Of a stretch of DNA of 9,029 bases, positions 1 through 5,584 are shown piece by piece. The stretch covers positions 1 to 9,029 of the forward strand of contig JASEGY010000117.1 in the NCBI GenBank assembly GCA_030019105.1, in the 5' to 3' direction. The notes under the pieces are model-generated. The model had not been told where the DNA came from and did no database searches. It saw nothing but the letters and a program-made list of their open reading frames with translations. The position numbers and the translations under genes are program-made. This DNA is from a bacterium. GTDB lineage: Bacteria > UBA9089 > JASEGY01. Position 1 is the stretch's first letter. Each line of letters begins with the position of its first letter.

Positions 1-55
1 TAATCCGCAATCTGCGATCCAAAATTGGTTTGGTTGCGGCCAGAGGCCGCGCTAA
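1..55. repeat. Repeat-like segment: heptamer-type sequence plus GC palindrome
   Basis: Positions 1-20 read as degenerate copies of AATCCGC/AATCTGC/GATCC. Their reverse complement resembles the GGATTGA tandem at 7989-8015. Next comes a perfect 6-bp-arm hairpin GCGGCC-AGA-GGCCGC (36-50). TAAT at 1-4 recurs at 52-55 as part of GCTAAT, so this may be the right end of an in-frame insertion whose left end is outside the window. Native DUF11 protein seems to resume at 'ANDTIDQKGD'. Confidence 0.3.
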
Positions 56-2639
56 TGATACCATTGACCAGAAGGGTGATCTCCACTATGATTCCTCTGA
101 TCCGGTGGGAATCGAGATTGGAACCGGCGTCATCAGATGGGATTCTTCAACCATTCCTGCCTTAACCCAGCTTCAGGTAGGCCAGATCATCCAGATCAGA
201 TTGACTGTCACCTGTGAAAATGATGCCGACAGCGGGACTGAAGAGATCAATACTGTCTATACATGGGGAGAGGATGAGACAGGGGAGCTAAGAGATGATC
301 AGGATACGGCCGCCATTACTGTCATTGAGCCATACTCGGCCATCAACATCCAAAAAACAGCCTCTCACGGTAAGATCGAGACCAACAAGGAGGAGTCCTA
401 CACTATTACGGTGGTGAACATTGGCCGTCAAATCCTGACCGGTAATGACGGCAGTCAGGCTCTGACGGATGTTACGGTGATTGACACCCTGCCGGCCGGT
501 TTAACCTACTATTCGACTACCTTTGATTCTGATAAGGTGACTCATCCGGCTGATCTGGTCTGGCAGATAGCCAATCTGCCTATTGGTGCCTACGAAGAGA
601 TTCGACTGACGGTCAACAGCGACAGCGATGTGGCTGCTTACGGCGGAACGACCACCCCGACCAACTTAGTCATTGCTACCGGCACAGACGAATCCGGTGA
701 CACCCAGACTGATACGGCTACTGAAACCTTACCTTTAAAGATCAAGCGGGCCTCCATCAACATTGAAAAGACCGCCTCGGCGGGTCAAGGCTATGCCGGA
801 GGCACCCTGACCTATACCCTGACCATCACCAATAACGGTGACCAGGTTTTGACCGGAGTGACGATTACCGATAGTATTCCCACGGGCATTTATTTCAAGA
901 ATGACCAATTCGATGCCGCCAATGTAACCCGGACTGTCACCCGGACAGACACCCTGGCCTGGGTGATTGCCGATCCTTTTGAACCCGGTGAAATTGAGGA
1001 AATCAGGATTACGCTTGACCTTGACCGGGACCCGACTAAGGTGACTAATCCTATTTACAATGCAGCCCGGGTTGAGTCTTACGATGAATCAAACAACCTG
1101 GTAACCGACCAGGACTTCGAGAGCCTGCCCTTAGAGGTTCCAGCCGCCATTATTGACGTTAAGAAAACGGCGACGGAGCCAATGGTGCCGTTGGGCGGAA
1201 GCATCACCTATATCTTCAATATCACTAACGTCGGGCTTCAGGAATTAACCGACGTGCTGGTAACAGAAAATATCCCCAGGGGCTTGACCTACTATTCCTC
1301 CATTTATAACTTGGATAATGTTTACCTGCTAAATACGTCTGACACTGTCCAGTGGAAGATATGCAATCCGGCCACTCCCTTTGATGCGGCTGATACAACC
1401 GATGAGTTGGATATCTTTGAACCCAATGAGACCGAAGAGATCAGGGTAACCTTCTTAGTTGATCGTGATCCGACCCGGGTGGATGATCCGGTTGAAAACC
1501 GGGTTGACGTGGAGGCTTACGATCAGGCCGGTTCGTTAGTAGAAGACTGGGATGCCGAGAGCCTGCCGCTTTACATACCCCATCCTTCTATTGACATCGA
1601 GAAGGTCGCTTCACAGGGTTCGATTGTCACTGGTGAATTCGTTACCTACACCCTGACTATTGATAATAACGGCGATCAGGACCTCCATCAAGTAGTGATC
1701 AGAGAAGATATTCCGGACGGGCTGACCTTTGTGCAGACCCAATATGATGAGAGCCGGTTGATCTTTACTAATGATACAACCAGCTTAACATGGACCGTAA
1801 TCGAAACAGCCGGGGATACCTATTTCATCCCTGGCGAGCCGGTCACCTATCTAATAACTGTGATTAATAACGGAGACCAGGCCCTGACCGGCGTCCAGGT
1901 CATTCCTGATATTCCGGCCGGGCTGACATACCAGGGCAGTCAGTTTGATGAGACCGTTGTTCAGCCTGATCCGGCTCTACCCGCCTTCACTATTTCAGAG
2001 TTGCCCATTGGTGGATATGAAGAGATCCGGATCACCCTGACCACAGATCCCAATGTAGATACCTACACCTCTAATCCGGTCATTACAGCGGTTACCACCA
2101 CCGGAACTGATGAGGCCGGAGATTCGGTCAGCGATACCACTGAGGCCGGCCTGCCGCTTCAGATCAAGCGGGCCAATATCGACCTTGAGAAGACAGCGAC
2201 TGAATCGCTCATTATCCCGGGCGAATATATCAGCTACATCCTAACTGTAACTAATAACGGCAACCAGGAACTGACCGGGGTGGTAGTGACCGAAGTTGTG
2301 CCGGCCGGTCTAACCTACGTTGACTCTCAATTTGACAAGATCCATGTGACTGAGCTGGGTAATATGCAGTGGTCGATTGCCTCACCTTTCAAATCGGGTG
2401 AAGTGGAGGTCATTCGAGTCAGGTTCTTAGCCTCTTCCAACCCGGCCTTGATCACTGATCCGGTCGAAAATATCGGCCTTGTCCATCGTTTGGGCAATTG
2501 GATCAATTTTGTAGTGGTCGAGCTTGCTCGACAGGACGGCAGAGCAAGCTCTGCAACTACAACACCCAATTCGGTCAAGCACTATTGGCCGAAACGATGG
2601 ACAAGGCCAAAATATCGCCTCAGTAACGGCCAGGGATGA
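3..2639 (+). CDS. DUF11 repeat protein, N-terminal segment (partial, runs into inserted element)
   Basis: The frame is open from position 3, so the true start lies upstream; the TTG at 30 has no ribosome binding site and I do not believe it. Genuine protein runs to 2474; the last ~55 residues (from 'GLVHRLGNW') are translation of the inserted element and the stop at 2637-2639 is an accident of the shift. It contains a partial first domain and then DUF11 domains from about 339, 756, 1149, 1587, 1800 and 2176, with typical 'IEKTA', 'YTLTITNNGDQ.LTGV' and 'DIPAGLTY' motifs. The domain from 1587 is cut short at 'LTWTV' (about 1799) and joins directly to the middle of the next at 'IETAGDTYFIPGEPVTY', suggesting a collapse between repeats. 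The acidic, Thr- and Asn-rich composition fits an extracellular protein. Function beyond a structural or adhesive role cannot be read. Confidence 0.7.
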   Translation: MRNLRSKIGLVAARGRANDTIDQKGDLHYDSSDPVGIEIGTGVIRWDSSTIPALTQLQVGQIIQIRLTVTCENDADSGTEEINTVYTWGEDETGELRDDQDTAAITVIEPYSAINIQKTASHGKIETNKEESYTITVVNIGRQILTGNDGSQALTDVTVIDTLPAGLTYYSTTFDSDKVTHPADLVWQIANLPIGAYEEIRLTVNSDSDVAAYGGTTTPTNLVIATGTDESGDTQTDTATETLPLKIKRASINIEKTASAGQGYAGGTLTYTLTITNNGDQVLTGVTITDSIPTGIYFKNDQFDAANVTRTVTRTDTLAWVIADPFEPGEIEEIRITLDLDRDPTKVTNPIYNAARVESYDESNNLVTDQDFESLPLEVPAAIIDVKKTATEPMVPLGGSITYIFNITNVGLQELTDVLVTENIPRGLTYYSSIYNLDNVYLLNTSDTVQWKICNPATPFDAADTTDELDIFEPNETEEIRVTFLVDRDPTRVDDPVENRVDVEAYDQAGSLVEDWDAESLPLYIPHPSIDIEKVASQGSIVTGEFVTYTLTIDNNGDQDLHQVVIREDIPDGLTFVQTQYDESRLIFTNDTTSLTWTVIETAGDTYFIPGEPVTYLITVINNGDQALTGVQVIPDIPAGLTYQGSQFDETVVQPDPALPAFTISELPIGGYEEIRITLTTDPNVDTYTSNPVITAVTTTGTDEAGDSVSDTTEAGLPLQIKRANIDLEKTATESLIIPGEYISYILTVTNNGNQELTGVVVTEVVPAGLTYVDSQFDKIHVTELGNMQWSIASPFKSGEVEVIRVRFLASSNPALITDPVENIGLVHRLGNWINFVVVELARQDGRASSATTTPNSVKHYWPKRWTRPKYRLSNGQG
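2475..2608. mobile_element. 134-bp MITE-like element with 8-bp target duplication
   Basis: The ends are a perfect 17-bp inverted repeat, GGCCTTGTCCATCGTTT at 2475-2491 and its complement at 2592-2608, with weaker similarity a few bases further in. The element is flanked by the direct repeat AAAATATC at 2467-2474 and 2609-2616. It has no room for a transposase, so it would need one in trans. Element plus one target copy is 142 bp, which shifts the host frame by one. Removing it rejoins GTC GAA AAT ATC to GCC TCA GTA, giving 'VENIASVTARDESL', a normal DUF11 domain end. The centre holds a 59-bp double-hairpin repeat. Confidence 0.85.
2504..2562 (+). repeat. 59-bp double-hairpin repeat, copy 1
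   Basis: An outer stem (TTGTAGT at 2508-2514 with ACTACAA at 2556-2562) encloses two hairpins, GTCGAGC-TT-GCTCGAC and GCAGAGC-AA-GCTCTGC. The second copy is at 5464-5522 in the opposite orientation; 53 of 59 positions agree. Five of the six differences fall together in the spacer between the hairpins. Confidence 0.8.
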
Positions 2640-3606
2640 ATCTCTCAGAGAGGTTCAGGATTCGGATGACGAGTCGGTTCCGGTCAAGGCTACCCTGAGC
2701 AAATTAGAGGTCTGGAAGACAGCGACCACAGGAGTGCTCATCCCCGGCGAGCCAATTACTTACGTAATTACAGTCCTGAACGCCGGTGACCAGGAATTGC
2801 ATAATATTACCGTGGTCGAAAATGTCCCGCCAGGACTGACCTACCTGCGTTCCGGCTTTGGTCCGGGAGTAAGGCCGAGCCGGCCTGGCGGAATCTATGA
2901 CCCGGATAGTCGAACCCTAAAATGGGAGTTCCCGGCTATTGCCGGTGGAGAGAGTGGTGTGGTCAGCTTCCAGGTCAGGGTAAATAACGACGTCCCGCCG
3001 GGAACAATTGTCGGCAACGAAGTTAAAGTTATGGCCGATGGATTCACCGAACCGGTTATTGACGGCGTTGGCGTGAGAGTCAATCTGGCTAAGCTCAGGA
3101 TCAGAAAGGATGCGGATAAAGATAAGGTCGGGCCGGGCGAGGAAGTAAGATATACCCTTTCCTACTGGAGCAGTGGTAATACTCCGCTAACCGGAGTGAG
3201 GCTTACTGATGTGGTTCCTGATTACACTAAGTTCAGTTGGGTTGATGAACAGGGCAATTACGATGAGGCGACCAGGACTATTACCTGGTCAGTGGGAGAC
3301 CTGGCCCGCCAGGCCGGCTCGGCCCAGGGCGGGTTTGAAGAGGTAAGCTTTGGTGTGGTGATAGATAACGAGGTGCCTAATGGGGCCTGGATTATTAATA
3401 CGGCCCGGATTGTATCTGACCAGACTGAGCCGGAAGAAAGCAACCGCATGGTAACCGCCTTTATTCCACCCGAAGCGCCGGCCATTTACCTGGAGAAGAG
3501 CGTGGATAAGACCCTGGCTCAAGAGGAGGATGTGCTTACCTTATACCCTGACCTGCACCAATTCGTCTCGCACCGCCCAGGAAACCAATGTCGTGATTAC
3601 CGATAA
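2524..3606 (+). CDS. DUF11 repeat protein, second segment (between first element and frameshift)
   Basis: The ATG at 2524 lies inside the inserted element and is not a natural start. Genuine DUF11 sequence begins at 2617 ('ASVTARDESL') and continues to about 3540. It includes the end of the domain begun at 2176, a full domain from 2692 ('KLEVWKTATTGVLIPGEPITY'), one from 3088 ('KLRIRKDADKDKVGPGEEV') and the start of one at 3481 ('AIYLEKSVDKTLAQEEDVLT'). The tail after that ('LYPDLHQFVS...') is out of frame because of one extra T at 3541-3542. Two copies of a 19-bp dispersed repeat lie inside (2873-2891 and 3306-3324), each accounting for about 7 residues missing from sister domains. There is no plausible ribosome binding site, so this segment is probably not translated separately unless frames are restored. 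Confidence 0.65.
   Translation: MLDRTAEQALQLQHPIRSSTIGRNDGQGQNIASVTARDESLREVQDSDDESVPVKATLSKLEVWKTATTGVLIPGEPITYVITVLNAGDQELHNITVVENVPPGLTYLRSGFGPGVRPSRPGGIYDPDSRTLKWEFPAIAGGESGVVSFQVRVNNDVPPGTIVGNEVKVMADGFTEPVIDGVGVRVNLAKLRIRKDADKDKVGPGEEVRYTLSYWSSGNTPLTGVRLTDVVPDYTKFSWVDEQGNYDEATRTITWSVGDLARQAGSAQGGFEEVSFGVVIDNEVPNGAWIINTARIVSDQTEPEESNRMVTAFIPPEAPAIYLEKSVDKTLAQEEDVLTLYPDLHQFVSHRPGNQCRDYR
2873..2891 (-). repeat. 19-bp dispersed repeat, copy A (complement orientation)
   Basis: The reverse complement is exactly CCGCCAGGCCGGCTCGGCC, identical to the copies at 3306-3324 and 5919-5937. Here it is read as 'VRPSRPG' inside 'GFGPGVRPSRPGGIYDPDSRT'. The equivalent stretch of the next domains ('SITGAGRYDPDSRT') lacks these residues, so an in-frame gain of about 21 bases is likely. 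Confidence 0.8.
3306..3324 (+). repeat. 19-bp dispersed repeat, copy B
   Basis: Exact CCGCCAGGCCGGCTCGGCC, read as 'RQAGSAQ' inside 'GDLARQAGSAQGGFEEV'. Dropping 21 bases gives 'GDLAGGFEEVSF', which matches the spacing seen in neighbouring domains. Confidence 0.8.
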
Positions 3607-3859
3607 GCTGCCTGACCTGGTGGATTATATAGAAGGCTCAATTACCGGCGCCGGAAGATATGATCCGGATAGTCGAACCCTGCGCTGGTCGATTGCCACT
3701 GTCTGGGCCGGTCAGAGCTCTTCGGTCGGCTATCAGGCCAGGATAGCGAAAGGCTCTACCGGACAGATTATTTCCAATGACGCCAGGATTACCGGAGATA
3801 ATACCTTGCCGAAGGTGAGCAATACTGTCTTTACCACAATAGGTCAACCCAAAGTATAG
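3530..3859 (+). CDS. DUF11 repeat protein, third segment (between frameshift and second element)
   Basis: This frame carries the rest of the DUF11 domain begun at 3481. Deleting one T at 3541-3542 gives 'EEDVLTYTLTCTNSSRTAQETNVVITDKLP', a standard continuation. The ATG at 3530 is internal to the domain and has no role as a start. The domain runs through 'RYDPDSRTLRWSI' and ends near 'FTTIGQPK' (3853); the TAG at 3857-3859 lies in the target duplication of the next element. The next segment resumes in a different frame even after the element is removed, so about one base is also missing near this junction. It is a fragment, not a free-standing gene. Confidence 0.6.
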   Translation: MCLPYTLTCTNSSRTAQETNVVITDKLPDLVDYIEGSITGAGRYDPDSRTLRWSIATVWAGQSSSVGYQARIAKGSTGQIISNDARITGDNTLPKVSNTVFTTIGQPKV

Positions 3860-3862
3860 CTC

Positions 3863-4004
3863 TTAAGATAAATATTTTGGGGTAAGCGAATTCAAGACAG
3901 GCTATGTAGCTTTCGGAGTTAATCCTTTAGAATTTCATTAGTTATGAAAGGCTAAAGCCTAAAGTCCAAAGGATAACCAACCCCAAAATCTTTTTCTTAA
4001 ACAC
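3863..4004. mobile_element. MITE-like element with TTAAGA ends, second insertion in the DUF11 gene
   Basis: The left end (3863-3883) and the complement of the right end (3980-4000) agree at 19 of 21 positions, sharing TTAAGA and ATTTTGGGGT. The direct repeat TATAGCTC occurs at 3855-3862 and 4005-4012. The right end has ACAC between terminus and duplication, so the true boundary may be 4000 with a longer, slightly diverged duplication. The interior is AT-rich, has stops in all forward frames and no transposase. It contains a near-palindrome AGGCTAAAGCCT at 3949-3960. A 55-base part (3942-3996) recurs inverted at 8975-9029 with two mismatches, confirming a dispersed family. Confidence 0.8.
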
Positions 4005-4038
4005 TATAGCTCAATTAGCCATAAATAAGACGGCTGAT

Positions 4039-5469
4039 GTGGGTGCGGCTGAATTCGGCGATATTATTACCTATTCCATCTCATATCAGAATGTGGGCAA
4101 TGGCCCGACAACCCAGACTATTCTGGTTGATTCCCCCGCGGAGTGCACCGAATATGTCCTGGAGACAGCTTCAGGTGGCGGGAGTTATGACCCGGCTTTG
4201 AATCTGATCACCTGGGAGATAGGAAGACTGGAGCCCGGCCAGGGCGGGGTAGTCACCTATCAGGCCCGGGTCACCTGTGAGCTTACTACCGGAGAATTTA
4301 TCCAGGGTGAGGCTGTCTTAGACAGCTTAGAGACTGATCCGGTATCTGATGTGGCCATCGTGGCATATAACCGGATCAAGATCAAGAAGCAGGTCAATAA
4401 ATCCGAGGCGGCCCCGGGGAATGTGCTTACTTACACCCTGAATTACGGGAATGCAGGCCGGGCGCCGATGCTGGGTGCGGTTATTACGGACCAGCTTCCT
4501 TACCGGACGGAATTTATCTTAGAAAGCAATATTGACGCGGCTTATGAAGGCCTTAGCCAGACCCTGACATGGAGTCCGGGCACCCTGAGGCCTCAAGACC
4601 AGGGCAGTTTAAGCTACCAGGTTCTGGTGAAAGAGGATGTGCCTAATAACGAGCTGATCGTCAATGATGCCATTATTCAGAGCCAGACCACTCTTCCTCA
4701 GCGGAGTAATGAGGCGCGGACCATTATCCGGTATCCGGGCATTGAGATCAGCAAGGGGGTTTCTCCTCGCGGGGCCTATATCGCAGATGTGGTTGATTAC
4801 ACCGTGACGATTAGAAATACGCGGGCGGGTGATGCTTTTTCCTGCGTGTTAGAAGATGCCATGACCCCCGGCCTGGCCTACGAACCGGGGACGACCTTCA
4901 TCCAAATTGGGGAAGACGAGCTGACGGAGTTTGGTGATTCCCAGGGCGAGAATCCTTATTGCTGGAATTTAGGGGCGATTAAAGGGTTCTCCACGGTTAC
5001 CCTGACATACAAGGTGCTGGTAACGGCTGAAGCGCCGGAGGGCGTGGATACCAATACGGTAACCATCATTGGTAAGGACATTAGCGATAATACGATTTAC
5101 AATCGGGCCACGACAGACCTTTTAGTCATCAAGCCCAAATTGACCATCAAGAAGAGCGCTTCGAGGCCTTCCGCCAGGTTAGGTGATCTGGTCACCTACA
5201 CCATTGAAGTCAATAATATCTCGGCCAGAGAGATCAGGGAGGTGGAGGTAGTTGACGAGGTGCCGCCGGGATTTACGGTTCTTCGTGAAACAATGGAGCC
5301 TAAACCGGCTAATGAGAAGAATCCTTTTATCTGGAAGCTGGGTGATCTGGCGGCCAATAGCCAAAAGACTATTACCTACCAGGTAGTCATTGGAACCAAT
5401 GCCGTCGCCGGCCTAGCAGTCTGTCGGAGTGAAATGGAGAATCCCAATGTTCACGGCATCTTGTTGTAG
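4039..5469 (+). CDS. DUF11 repeat protein, C-terminal segment
   Basis: Genuine coding sequence starts at about 4006 ('IAQLAINKTADVGAAEFGD'); the GTG at 4039 is inside a domain and has no ribosome binding site. Four domains follow, beginning near 4015, 4375 ('IKIKKQVNKSEAAPGNVLTY'), 4738 ('IEISKGVSPRG') and 5137 ('PKLTIKKSASRPSARLGD'). The last domain is cut at 'TYQVVIGTNAVAG' (5411). The final 19 residues come from the 5412-5558 element and end at its internal TAG (5467-5469). Without the element the frame would end eight codons later at TGA 5578-5580. No membrane anchor, LPXTG or type IX-like tail is visible, so the original C-terminus may already have been shortened. Probably an untranslated or fragmentary part of the broken gene. 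Confidence 0.65.
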   Translation: MGAAEFGDIITYSISYQNVGNGPTTQTILVDSPAECTEYVLETASGGGSYDPALNLITWEIGRLEPGQGGVVTYQARVTCELTTGEFIQGEAVLDSLETDPVSDVAIVAYNRIKIKKQVNKSEAAPGNVLTYTLNYGNAGRAPMLGAVITDQLPYRTEFILESNIDAAYEGLSQTLTWSPGTLRPQDQGSLSYQVLVKEDVPNNELIVNDAIIQSQTTLPQRSNEARTIIRYPGIEISKGVSPRGAYIADVVDYTVTIRNTRAGDAFSCVLEDAMTPGLAYEPGTTFIQIGEDELTEFGDSQGENPYCWNLGAIKGFSTVTLTYKVLVTAEAPEGVDTNTVTIIGKDISDNTIYNRATTDLLVIKPKLTIKKSASRPSARLGDLVTYTIEVNNISAREIREVEVVDEVPPGFTVLRETMEPKPANEKNPFIWKLGDLAANSQKTITYQVVIGTNAVAGLAVCRSEMENPNVHGILL

Positions 5470-5558
5470 TTGCAGAGTTTGCTCTGCCAAAACGTCGAGC
5501 AAGCTCGACCACTACAAAATTGCGCACAGATAGATTTTCTCTCCGACAGACTGCTAGG
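5412..5558. mobile_element. 147-bp inverted-repeat element at the DUF11/mutS2 junction
   Basis: The ends are a perfect 18-bp inverted repeat, CCTAGCAGTCTGTCGGAG at 5412-5429 and its complement at 5541-5558. No 8-bp target duplication is seen, unlike the other two elements. An alternative reading is a TA duplication (5414-5415 and 5555-5556) with termini GCAGTCTG, as in Tc1/mariner-IS630 type MITEs; both models remove a multiple of three bases (147 or 141). The terminal repeats are unrelated to those at 2475, yet the centre contains the same 59-bp double-hairpin unit, inverted. Confidence 0.75.
5464..5522 (-). repeat. 59-bp double-hairpin repeat, copy 2
   Basis: Reverse-complement copy of 2504-2562, same length, 53 of 59 identical. 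Five differences lie together in the spacer between the two hairpins and one in a hairpin arm, so the base-paired parts are the conserved parts. Confidence 0.8.
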
Positions 5559-5566
5559 TGAAGTGT

Positions 5567-5584
5567 GGTGGGTAAACTGAGATG
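5567..5584 (+). promoter_or_regulatory. Weak ribosome binding site and stop-start coupling before mutS2
   Basis: GGTGGG at 5567-5572 lies 9 bases before the ATG at 5582 and is only a partial Shine-Dalgarno match. In the element-free frame the DUF11 gene would stop at TGA 5578-5580, one base before that ATG, so mutS2 may have been translated by coupling to the upstream gene. I found no convincing promoter between 5412 and 5582. Confidence 0.35.

Larger units (their letters stand above)
1..5580 (+). pseudogene. Multi-domain DUF11 repeat surface protein gene, interrupted (5' end outside window)
   Basis: This is a single ancestral gene made of about 14 tandem DUF11-like Ig-fold domains of roughly 115-145 residues. 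Domain starts are marked by an 'I.I.K.A' strand and lie near 339, 756, 1149, 1587, about 1800, 2176, 2692, 3088, 3481, 4015, 4375, 4738 and 5137, with a partial domain before 339. Each carries 'YT..V.N.G...L..V.V.D..P.GL.Y' and later 'W.I....GE.EEIR'. Breaks are two inserted elements (2475-2608, about 3863-4004), an extra T at 3541-3542, a residual frame change near 3855, and a third element at 5412-5558. Without the last element the frame would run 'AVAGEVWWVN' to a TGA at 5578-5580, one base before mutS2. DUF11 proteins are usually exported surface or adhesin-like proteins; neither the signal peptide nor an anchor is in view. It may still make fragments, or the single-base shifts may be assembly errors. 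Confidence 0.75.

Noticed and set aside
2475..2608. Group I/II intron or intein
   Set aside because: At 134 bp it lacks any intron core or splicing domain; perfect terminal repeats and a target duplication indicate a transposon-type insertion.
2524..2616. ATG at 2524 as a real start for a separate protein
   Set aside because: It lies in the inserted element; the DUF11 sequence after 2617 is the direct continuation of the upstream domain.
3535..3545. Programmed ribosomal frameshift at the extra T
   Set aside because: No slippery heptamer, upstream Shine-Dalgarno-like stimulator or downstream stem is visible, and the gene is broken elsewhere too.
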